Origin: Lycorma delicatula
Lineage: Eukaryota; Arthropoda; Insecta; Hemiptera; Fulgoridae
Length of the DNA: 64,000 nucleotides
Direction of reading: 5' to 3'
Assembly: GCF_047948215.1 (NCBI RefSeq)
Contig: NC_134455.1
Location: 157,648,575 to 157,712,574 of the forward strand
Shown here: piece after piece, positions 13,201 to 22,791 of the stretch
Layout: every line of letters begins with the position of its first letter
Position numbering within the stretch: position 1 is the first letter of the stretch
The notes under the pieces: model-generated
Database searches by the model: none
What the model was told of the DNA's origin: nothing
What the model saw: the letters and a program-made list of their open reading frames with translations, nothing else
Program-made: the position numbers and the translations under genes

Positions 13201-15559
13201 AGATGACCATTTCGTTTGCTAAACACTCATCATTAGTAGACAATACAGGAAACCTATATTCAAAATAAAAAATAAGAATTAATTATAACAAGTATAACTG
13301 ACAAAGAAATAGTTTTTAAAGAAAGTATAAAACGAGTGTGTTTACGTTTTTTTTATTTAAATATTAGTAAAAAGATATTATAAAAAATATACACATTTCT
13401 TTTAAAAACGTACTAAAAAAGTATTACAACTTTTGTTGTAATACTTTAATACTTAATAATAATTGTTTGGCATTAATGATTAATTCTTATATAGTGGAAA
13501 AATAAAGATAAATGAAAAAAAAATTATTTAAGATTTCCTTTTCTGGCGTGGCAGTAATTGTCATGAAGTTTTATAGTAAACATTATCTTTATACTATGCT
13601 TAAATAAATTAAAGTTTAAATAAACAATTTTTTTAAATATTATTTTTTTTAAATTTTAATGCTCCCCTCTCCAAAATCACCTTCCAAGAATTTCTTTTTG
13701 ATTTTTCTTCGTTTACTATGTCGAAAGAAACTAAAAAAATTCAACTGAAAAATTTACAACCAATAAAAATTTACTGAAGATTTCGTTTTGTCAGGAGGGG
13801 GTGAATCATGATGAAATTTTATTGTAATAATTTTATTAAAAATGCATTATTTAAACCATTAATAAAATTAAAAGTTTAAATTAACCAAAGAAAGTATAAA
13901 AAATAAAAAAAAAACTGTATTTTTAAACTTCGATTGGATCAACCACCAAAATTATTGTCCCCAAACTGTTTTTTTAGTCACTTGCACTATTACTATGCAT
14001 AGGAAGACATAAAACAATTTGGTTAAACATATTCAGTAAATAAAAAGGTATTCTGATTTTTCGAGAAGGGGAAGAATTCTGGGCAAATTTTTTTTAATGA
14101 TCGTAAGAAGCATCTGAATTTAATATAAAGTGGGATTATTTTTGTACAATTTTGAGAAAGTTGACCCCAAAGACTATCTACCCCACCCCTTGTAAATATT
14201 GACTTCATAATTTTACCAACAATTTCACCTATATACACCAGTCTAGGTATAAAATTCATCAAAATCATTAGATCCAGTCAAAAGTTATTAAGCTTCAAAC
14301 AAGCCAACACACGAACATAAATATGAACATTACCTCCACTTTTTTTGTTATTTGGGGTCGACTTAATTCATTAAAGATTGGTGTTCGATTACTTTACATC
14401 AGATATACTTGAAGAAAACTGCGAAGACGTAAAAATTATTCATCTGTAAATCGGGGATTCGTGAATTGGTCAACCAAAACCTTTGACCTATCTTTAAATA
14501 AATTAAGTATAAAGCTTGTTTTAAAAACAAACAAAAAAATAAGTACATTATTTTATGATTTTACTGTTAATTAATTCGTTTTGTTTCTTAAAAACATTAT
14601 GCGTATGAAAAATACTGAAAATACATGTAGAATAATTGCTGTTCATTTCTGACTGATTAGAAGAAGCACTTATAGATTACTGTTGGGATAATAAACAACG
14701 GTATACCCCAGCGTGTTCAAAGTTATACGTTATTGTTTAAAATATTATTTAAATTTAAAGAATAAACATAAAATTTCGTGTTAAAAATTTTAACAATTTA
14801 TATAATATATAAATATTTTGAAATTTATAAGAATGAAGAAAATGACTTATAATTATATGAAGCATACTCTTCAATACTGCTCCCAAGGTAGATCGGGGCT
14901 AAATGTTTTTTTTTTTTTAAATAAGCATGTATGCATGTTAGTACATGCGTACTAACATAATATAAAGTGAGTTTAATAATAATGCTATATTAAGCGTGTA
15001 GCTTAATATAAAGTGAGGTTATGTTTACAAAGAGAACGATAGAAAAGAATAACAAAGGTATGTTTTCCTAGCAATGGATTACGTTCCGCTTTGGTGAGAA
15101 AATGGAAGACGTAGGACGTAGCACATCACGGGTTGTATGAAGTATTACAAAGGAGCGTTTACATACAGGTCGCAACCTCGTCAAACATTGTCCTATTGCC
15201 TGACACCAGTTGGAGGAGTCCAATTCGTCGTTTGTCGACAGAGGTTGTTTTGTGTGTACAGTATATTGTGAACAGTAATGAATTTATCAACATAAATACC
15301 TAGCCTTAGTTTTCTTTTACTGATTATGAACACGTATTGAGTAAGCAGTTAGCCATTCTATCCACTGCTATCCTTATTTGAAGAACATATTAAAAGCAAT
15401 CCTATTTAGAATGATATGGGAAGAATGGTCAATAAAACATTTTGAAATTTTCAATAAGAAAACCAATTTCGTCTTCTAATTCAATTCGTTCAACAAAAAA
15501 AGCAGTACATAGGTTCTCTTTATTAACTCGTTCAACAATAGAACAGAAAATGTTTTTCT
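10213..15559. other. AT-rich non-coding stretch
   Basis: No supportable gene. A slightly GC-richer patch at 12590-12690 contains alternating purine-pyrimidine phrases (GCGCGC, GCACGTGCATG) and a GTAAGT, but no flanking exon. The segment 13650-14340 has the texture of an old interspersed repeat (GGGGG or CCCC punctuation inside AT-rich text) without terminal structure. From 15020 to 15560 the sequence becomes more balanced and may be the eroded end of the Jockey-like element that follows, but I cannot translate it reliably. Confidence 0.45.
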
Positions 15560-15639
15560 TTATCTAGAGTCCATTATTCCTCACAAGTGATGAAGTGTAA
15601 TGTATAAAACTAACGAATTTCATTCTCGATAACTACGTA

Positions 15640-16020
15640 ATCGCTGTGTTCCGTATGAAAGAATGATTCCACGAACGAGCCATTCGTGGTCGAGTGGCGA
15701 GAAGTTGACGGTCAGAGAGGTCCAAGCCAGTCTAGGAGCTCAACTGTGTATGATCTGATCCGTACGCTGGTAGTTGATGATTTATCACATTTCTAATGAG
15801 CACTGCAGAACCTTCATGCGCTCTGCTCTCAGGATATTTAATCGTGTAGATTGATATCTACGAAGACAAAAATAGCTACAATTGATGAAGAATTACACAA
15901 AAGAGAGCAGAACAACAAACACCAACACTAATTATTCGGCCTTTATTAAAGCTCCAAGTTCTTGACTTCGACCAGCCACCCCACTGATATTCCAGATAGC
16001 GACCTTTAGTAATCTAAATA
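15640..16020 (-). pseudogene. Jockey-like LINE ORF2 endonuclease remnant
   Basis: Minus-strand translation starting near 16010 gives LKVAIWNISGVAGRSQELGA, the first strand of an apurinic/apyrimidinic-type LINE endonuclease (normally LKIxxWNxxGxxxKxxEL, with the conserved Asn of WN). After stops it continues with SREHEGSAVLIRNVINHQLP (the family's GGSAILIRxxIxHHxLP segment), AYGSDHTQLSS and later LDHEWLVRGI (compare GxxWLVGGDFN, whose Asp is lost). These are successive endonuclease segments in the right order. It lies just downstream, on the same strand, of the Gag-like remnant at 16320-17296, the normal ORF1-ORF2 arrangement. Multiple stops and frameshifts; non-functional. The reverse transcriptase is not recognisable here. 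Confidence 0.65.
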
Positions 16021-16319
16021 TCAAAAGATTTGGTGGATCACCTTAGTAAGCAAGACCAAATTAAATTACCCATTTGCTGCACGGGAAACTTTATATTATA
16101 AGTAAGGTTTTTATCTTGACTTTGGCATCAGCATGGATGACACGGTCAACAGCCGCGGTATAAGATTAAGCTTAAGCGCAGGCGTTTGTAGTTAGATCCC
16201 TAATCGTTTCTTTACCTAAAAAAGGGAAATTTGCATTGCCTAAGTCAAAGGTAGCGCATAATTTATTCCAAGCCTTGAGTCGAATAGCATTCTTCTTAGT
16301 AGCTTGTACTGTTCATTGT

Positions 16320-17296
16320 AGCTCTTTGCTTCTATTTTCTAGCCAAGAATTTCCTTATTATCCCTACATCTTCTATAGTTAGCGGGATGGTATGATTGGC
16401 AGTGTGCACGAATAGCTGAAGTATTACTCTTATTAAGAAAATCTGCAGTTCTATGAGCCCGCTGTACATTTACAACGGTAAGACCTCATTTAGTTGTTCT
16501 TTATGTGGCCATACTATTATTATCGCAAGTACTGGTTACTTTGCAGATTGGTGCAATCCAGTCCGTTTTCTGGATGTCTCAAATGTAACTCTACAGTTCC
16601 GATGTATCTCAAGTTAAAAATCTCTTTGCTATTACCTTGGGCTCAAGTTTGATGAAAACGTCTGAAACGGTTCCTTTATAACTCGATGACGGGCATTACT
16701 TATGCTTTGGTCAACGTGTCTGTGTTCCTCAATTTCTTTCTTGATGACATCTATCAATGGAACCGAGAAGTGGAAGTTCCTCAGAACAACGCGAAAAGTC
16801 CTCCTGTCTATCCTCGTGAACGTGTGACCAATCAAATTGTTTTCATGCACCAAATCAGACCTTCTTGTACTCGTTAATATTCTTCGAGATGACATGCAGT
16901 GCTGACTGTAACCTTCATACTGTAGTTATACTTACCAACCAACGTTTCTAACAACTCATGTAGCCGCCTAACATCGGTAATGCCGAACAGAACTCTCGGC
17001 GGTGGCCTAATGGATTTCTATGAGAAGCCTCAACGTTACAATCCTGCAATGAGAGGTCCTGATAACAATTTGATAAAAGTAATTCAGCAGTGATATCGAC
17101 GGGAGACTTTAGACGAATGCAAGACTGGCGCAGGATAAAGGAATTTTCTGTGAATCTGCGATGTCTCGCTTTCAGAGGCGTCATCCATATCTAATACAAT
17201 TTTATCGCTAATTAGTTTACGACGAGGTTGTTTCTTGTGATCCCTGTTCGACAAAGCCAGGGTCCACGTTTTCTGAAAGAAAGCAAACAGAGTCAT
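16320..17296 (-). pseudogene. Jockey-like LINE ORF1 (Gag-like, pre-C2HC and zinc knuckle) remnant
   Basis: The N-terminal part (ATG candidates at 17296 or about 17187; includes DMDDASESETSQIHR) is followed by KSIRPPPRVLFGITDVRRLH, typical of the start of the nucleic-acid-binding region of insect Jockey-group ORF1 proteins. Next, the minus-strand frame at 16632-16895 gives RTFRVVLRNFHFSVPLIDVI, then KKEIEEHRHVDQSISNARHR and KEPFQTF, a clear pre-C2HC domain. Further on (about 16500-16330) come AHCQSYHPANYRRC, a recognisable CCHC-type knuckle with eroded cysteines, and RDNKEIL. The protein would bind element RNA and package it for retrotransposition. Stops and frame changes separate all blocks, so this is a dead copy. 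It precedes the endonuclease remnant on the same strand. Confidence 0.72.
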
Positions 17297-17300
17297 TTGC

Positions 17301-19346
17301 TTCGTTCTCAGTATTTAGAACAGCCGGTAGCTGAAGCATAATAAATAAACTTCTCCGCTATAGTTTATAGATTAACCCGAAAATTTAATTAAAAACTAGT
17401 AAAAATAGAAAGTAGATAAATACACAAAAACAATTTTGTAATATAATATCCTTCTGATGAATAATCACGTAATAATCCACATCCTCGATAAAAAAAAAAA
17501 AATAAAAAAAATTCATGTTAAACATAATCTCTCACTACTAGAAATGTTTTGTTGTATATACTCGTAAAATATTAAAAAATAAATAAATAACAAACAAAAT
17601 CGATTTATTTATTAAAATGAAACTAAACGTTACTCTCAGATTATGTTATGGGATCAATCTCTTAGTGTATGATTTCAAAAACGTTTTGTAGATTCGTGCA
17701 TTTTTTTTTCGTTCTATTTAACTAAAAATATTAATGTCATCTAAAAAAATGCAATTAAACACAATTATAATAAATAAAAAATAAGAAAAGAAATAGTATA
17801 CATTCAACATTGATAAAAATAAAATGCACATTACTTGTACTTTCTTCTTTCTTTTTACAACGGTAAAAATGGAACTTCATTTGACAATGCTTTTGATTTT
17901 ATTAAATCTTCCTCGCCTCTGATCAATCATTTTACTACCTTTTACGTTACGATTGGTCATCTTATAGCTGTGTAATATAGCTATATGTGTCTTATAGCTT
18001 TAATGGAAAATTTAATTGCTTTTTCTTTGAAGTCATGCCGCAATCCTTTTGTAGTCTTGCATGAACGTTAATATAACTGCTAAAAATAATTCAGTTATTA
18101 ATTACTTATTATTAAAATAACATTATTTGTTTATAACTGTCCTTTATAAATCGTACTCCTACTTTTTTCAGAATATACGAGTAACTATACGCTTGGAGCA
18201 ACATTTATACTAATTTTCCTAAATGCCCATTCTATACATTATACTATATTTTTTCGGTAATCGTTTACATCTGTTTTCCATATGTGTAAAAATTATCGAA
18301 TTTTCTTTCTTATGTTATTTATTGAATTTTAAAACATATTTAAAGTAAAATGTCAATCAATATTGAGGTTCAAAATTGAAAATAATTGATTTGAAAAAAT
18401 CTAAATCTTAAAACATAGTCTCTATTGATGCTTATATTTCGATTTTAATCCTCCAATTTACTGTTTTGTTTTCGTAAGAATTCTGTTTCCACCTATGCGT
18501 TACCTGTGTTCTTTTCAAATTTTTAATTCAAATCAATTTTTTTGGTGTTGATATATTACAATAATTCGTGCTCGTAAAAAACACCACATTTTGTCTGCGT
18601 TTTGATGGATAGGAGTTTCCTCCGTCCCTTTCAGTTCCACTGTTTCCTTCTATCGAGTCTGTTGGGCATCCTGAGTTTTTATTAATTTGCAGACTACAAT
18701 GTCGGTTTCCTAAGTACTTTATGAATGGTAGGTTTCAATGTTTGTAATGCCAAATTCAATCGTCCCACCATCCTATTGTCTAGACCTCTCTCTATCGAAA
18801 TTAATTCTGTAATCTCTTTCTCTTGAATCAGTCTCTCTATTTTATCCACAGTTTCGATCCTTCTCCCTAATCTTGTCTATGCTGCCTAGTAATGTATTGA
18901 AATATCTTTTCCATAATTCTATAATTAATATTCCGCTCAATATTTATTATAAAATTTTTAATTTAATGTTAATTATTATGTCATATTAGATAACAACGGT
19001 AATAATAAATTTTACAAATATTGTTAATTGATCGCCTAATTTTATTTTGTGAGTTAAATTATAATAATATTCTGATCATTTTAAAAATTATCTATGGTAT
19101 AAATGTATTTATGAAATCTATTTTACTAGACCTATATGTATTGTGTTTTAACGGAAATTTTCGGCTCTAAATTATAATTTTTTTATTCAAACCTGCTGAT
19201 TTCTTTTGACTTATTAATTTTATAAATTATATGGCTTCTTCCTCTTAGTTACTTCTTTTATCTATCCTATTATCTTTATTATCCTTTTATCTTTATTTAT
19301 CCTTTTATCTTTTATCTATTCTATTACAATTTTTTTTATTGTTTTA
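17301..19346. other. AT-rich stretch with one unassigned minus-strand open frame
   Basis: Mostly AT-rich non-coding DNA. A stop-to-stop frame on the minus strand (18694-18876, 60 residues) reads RRIETVDKIERLIQEKEITE then LISIERGLDNRMVGRLNLAL and ends with HKVLRKPTL. It is charged, helix-prone and non-repetitive, unlike random AT-rich translation, but lacks an early Met and I do not recognise it. At 19230-19325 there is a cluster of TTTATC/TATCC repeats. Confidence 0.4.
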
Positions 19347-19803
19347 ATGTTTTTACCGATAATTATTTTATGTAATGTAAAGTCAGAACCTACATTACAT
19401 TTAGATTCTGACTATACCTACATTGTCGAAGGTATTGAAGGGGTTATTTCATCGGAGGATGTGACCTATTTTAGAGCAGCGTCACGTTATTCCAGTTCCC
19501 AGTTTGGTTTCCGTAGTGGCACTCCACTATTGAGCAAACACACTGACTTGTTAAAATGATCAACAGGAACTTAGAGGAGAAGAGGTACTGCTTGACAGCA
19601 TTCTTTGATGTCCAGCAGGCCTTTGACAAGATCTGGCTGCTTCAGCTTTTATACAAATTAAAAAAGGATCTTTCTCAAACTTGTTCTTTGTAGCTAACTG
19701 GATGGGTGTTTCTCCTAGGTAAAATATAATCAAAAATTATCTGCATATTTCGACACTAAGTTTGGAGTTCAGTAAAGCTCAATTTTGGCTCCTGTTTTGG
19801 TGA
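19347..19803 (+). pseudogene. Jockey-like LINE reverse transcriptase fragment
   Basis: Plus-strand translation over three frames gives the fingers-to-palm part of a LINE reverse transcriptase: SQFGFRSGTPLL (expected QFGFRxxHST), then NRNLEEKRYCLTAFFDVQQA followed by FDKIW (motif A, catalytic Asp of FxDVxxAFD kept), QLLYKLKK, and at 19764-19803 GVQ, stop, SSILAPVLV (motif B, normally GVPQGSxLxPxLF). The catalytic YADD/FADD block that should follow is absent, so the copy is truncated at both ends as well as frameshifted. Motif wording (DVxQAFDKxW, LLYKLK) points to the Jockey group. It lies on the opposite strand to the Gag/endonuclease remnant 2 kb upstream. Confidence 0.72.
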
Positions 19804-20477
19804 AAAATGTTCTCAGACTTCTAAATATGACGTACGGCAAGCAAAAAAAAAGAAAAGTTAAATCATACAGCGGTTTCAGAAAAAAACTAGCGAGGAGTAA
19901 AGTTGAGAAGCCGTGGCTTGCTAAAAATAGCGAAATCCATTTGTTAAACTCGGGGGAAAAATATTCGGTTATTAATTCTGAAAAATTATAAGAATACTTG
20001 CAAGTAAAAATGTTGTTTTTTTCTTAAAAATTTTCTTAAAATTTTTGGATATAGATTTGTATCTCTGACGTTATAATTTACAGTATGTAAGATGTTTATA
20101 GTGCTGCCCTTCCAGTAAATTTTTCTAGACAGTCATTGAAGCTACTCGTGACCCTTCCTATGATCTAAGCAGTAATTTTATCTCTTTCACATAACCGTTA
20201 AAGGAGAAGTTTTGGAGTTTCAAATCCAGCCATCTTGGAGGAACAACAGAACTTAAAAAAAACCTGTAAAATGATGTAACCGAAAAGGATTCTCTCATAA
20301 TGTTTGTGTGAAAGCGCCGAAGGGAGACAAATATTTACGTACATTTGCCGCATCAAGACGTAGAGAAATGCTTCAGCATCAATGAAAGTCTTCACTTTAA
20401 TCTTCAAAAAGACTTTCCACTTTATTTCAAATCGTACGTAGGCTACAATGAGATAAATGCAGTGTAATATCGCAGAT

Positions 20478-20650
20478 AGAATACTCCGTGGCGCGAGTGG
20501 TAGCGTCTCGGCCTTTCACCCGGAGGTCCTGGGTTCAAAACCTGGTCAGGCATGGCATTTTTCACACACGCTACAAATCACTCATCTCATCATCTGCGGA
20601 AAGAATTGCTTGACTGCGAACTCGGAGGTTAAAAAAAAAAAGAAAAAATA
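20478..20650 (+). mobile_element. tRNA-Glu-derived SINE
   Basis: The head resembles a tRNA: an A-box-like TGGCGCGAGTGG near 20489, an anticodon-loop-like CTTTCACCCGGAG (as in tRNA-Glu, TTC), and a B-box-like GGGTTCAAAACC near 20532. It is followed by CATGGCATTTTTCACAC, a non-tRNA body of about 90 bp, and an A-rich tail at 20630-20648. ATAGAA occurs directly before the head and after the tail, a possible target-site duplication. Degenerate copies are present at 38925-39010 (+) and 53383-53465 (-). A functional tRNA is unlikely because no acceptor stem can be formed around it. Confidence 0.72.
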
Positions 20651-20722
20651 GAAAGTATTCTATCGCAACGCTGACAAATTCCAAAGCTCTAAAGCATTGT
20701 AGTTGATAACTATTCAGTGTTC

Positions 20723-21125
20723 TCCGGTGTACTGACTGTTCTTGTGAATCTGGTTCATCTTCAATACATTAAATATCACGTTGTTTTTCATTTATCTATC
20801 CGGTATTTATGAAAAGTAATTAGTTTGCGATAAGTTGGTTTCCAAGCTTGTTCTTGATCATATACTGGACTACTTTTACATCTTGAATACTTTTTATTTA
20901 CCGAATACAAGTTGCCTTGATTCATTGTTATACTAACTGTTCTTATTTCTGAATGTGGTTTATCTTGAATACATTCATTGTCACGTTCTAAATCAATTAT
21001 CTATCACGCTTTATGGGAAGGAATTAGTTTACAAGCTTGTTCTTGTTCATACACTGAACGGACAACTCGTTGAACACGTTCTTCCGTAAATTATTCAACA
21101 AAGCCTTGATTCATTGTTGAAATCA
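20723..21125 (+). repeat. Diverged tandem duplication, about 190-200 bp unit
   Basis: Two consecutive copies share, in the same order: ACTGTTCTT, GGTT(C/T)ATCTT(C/G)AATACATT, TATC, AATTAGTTT, AAGCTTGTTCTTG, TCATACACTG-like text and CCTTGATTCATTGTT. The first copy starts near 20735 and the second near 20936; the closing motifs are at 20915 and 21104. No coding potential is visible. Confidence 0.65.
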
Positions 21126-22417
21126 AGCGGCATTATTTCGCCACTCCTGTTTAACGTAGAAACCACAGAATAATTACATTAGGAAGAAATTAACTCATTT
21201 TGATTATACGGTAGAAATTAATTATCAGTAATGCGGCAGCGTCCTGGCGGCAAAAAATCAATTTTATGAACGTTTTTAATTCTTCAGACTTGATTGGTGG
21301 TGAACAATATATCTCTGTGCAATTTTTAATTTTCTGGGTATTGAATAAAGTAAAATATCAGGAATTTTAAAAAATTATCCATGCTCTATATTCTCCACTT
21401 TCTATATTTATTTGTATTTAAATAATTAAAAAATAGGATTTTAATAAAACTAAAAAATAACTGACTATTGTAGAAGGTCCTTTAATGCAGTCATTATTTT
21501 TTTAGATTTCATTAAGTTCTGAAGAATCTTTAATACCATTAATGAAAGTAGAAATGAAGAACTATATTAAAGTAAAATGATTTTTAAAAGGATATTTAAC
21601 TTTTTTTTCAATTTTGGTAAAATGGTATAACTCACGTTAGCAATAACGTGAAAATAGGTTTTTCAAATTGATGTGTGTTCAGTTTCATTCTGCGATAGAA
21701 ACAAGGAATTCTGATGAAAATCAGAAAGTAATCAAATTTTCAATCACGTAACACTAAAATCTTAAAAGTTGAGTTTCCTAAGACTATTGCATGTTTAATT
21801 ATTTTTAATATTTCAAAATAGATTTTCCTTGAACAAAAAAATAACCAAAAAGAAGTTGTAAAATTAAAAAAAAAAAGTTGTAAAGTTGTAAAATCTACTT
21901 GTCAAAAAAATGTTACAAATTTGGGTTTTGCAGCTTACCTGCATCTGTACATTTCATCGTAAATAAGATTTTTTTATGTCTTCTTTTTCCCAAATTTATA
22001 AACTAAAGGGATAATTTTTATTTTCAAACATTTCAGTGAGAAAAGAGTACTGATCTTAAATTAATAAACATAAATAACAAAGCAAAAATAATTTTAAAAC
22101 TTAAAGGATAACGATAAACTTAATTAAATTAACTTTTTTATTACATAAACTTATTTTCAATTTTTTTTTTATTCTCCACTGCTATTTATTTATTTTCTCC
22201 TGACATATAAATCAACGTGAAAATACATATAGCCTTACAGTGTCAGAGTGTAGAATGTACCTTTTTTTCTAACACTGTATCTCATAAAACTCAGTAACTT
22301 TTTTTTTGTTAATATATTTTAGTGTAATATTATCGTTGTATAATTATTTATTTCTTTATACTTGTTTTGAACTTAATTTTATTAGAAAGTACTTTTTTGA
22401 TTTTTATTTTTACTCAG

Positions 22418-22455
22418 GTGAAATGGTGTTCAGACGGTGTAATAAATACAAATGA
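22418..22455 (+). promoter_or_regulatory. 5' leader with short upstream ORF overlapping the receptor start
   Basis: A pyrimidine-rich tract ending TTTTTACTCAG (AG at 22416-22417) is a good 3' splice acceptor, so this exon probably starts at 22418 with an upstream untranslated exon elsewhere. In the 34-base leader, ATG at 22423 opens an 11-codon frame including the stop (MVFRRCNKYK). Its TGA (22453-22455) overlaps the receptor ATG (22452-22454) as ATGA. Such an arrangement usually lowers initiation at the main start. If the acceptor is not used, the leader extends further upstream. Confidence 0.5.
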
Positions 22456-22791
22456 ATGATACGGTTGAGAATTGCGTTGACGGTAAGCTGGCACCCTGGG
22501 CTACTAACTTGACAGATACACCGTCGCCATGTCTTGAACATGCGCCTGGTTTAACGGATGCCGCAAAAACACGTGCGATCGTGCTCGGTGTAATGGCCGT
22601 ATTGTCTTTAATCGGTAATGTGTTAACGATTATAAGCATAAGAGGTTCAAGATTAGCTTGGCGTCGAAGACATCATACTTGGTCTACGGTGTACACGCTT
22701 ATTTACCATCTTTCAATTGCTGATCTTCTAGTCACTGTATTTTGCATCGCTGGAGAAGCCATTTGGAGCTATACTGTCGCTTGGGTAGCGG
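22452..22791 (+). CDS. First coding exon of a corazonin-receptor-like GPCR (partial)
   Basis: Neuropeptide receptor of the plasma membrane, rhodopsin-like class A, GnRH/AKH/corazonin receptor group. The exon encodes 113 codons plus one base. Residues 1-38 form an extracellular tail with N-glycosylation sequons at N2 (NDT) and N19 (NLT). TM1 is about residues 41-63 with the GN pair (Asn56, position 1.50). A basic loop follows (RLAWRRRHHTW, residues 67-77). TM2 is about 79-102 with LSIADLL (Asp91, position 2.50) and the group's CIAGEAIWSYTVAWVAG ending. The exon stops at a GTAAGT donor (22792), splitting a Gly codon in phase 1, at the WxAG position just before TM3. The HTWS...HLSIADLLVT...GEAxWSYTVAW wording fits corazonin receptors best; the closely related ACP receptor is the main alternative. 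Codon use and GC content rise clearly above the surroundings. Ligand binding, DRY and NPxxY regions lie on exons I could not find. Confidence 0.85.

Noticed and set aside
20480..20555. A functional tRNA-Glu gene
   Set aside because: Box A and box B are only approximate, no acceptor stem can be paired, and the sequence runs into a SINE body with an A-rich tail.
22430..22639. Minus-strand frame opposite the receptor exon
   Set aside because: Shadow of the receptor coding frame; no domain, whereas the plus strand shows TM1/TM2 motifs and splice sites.
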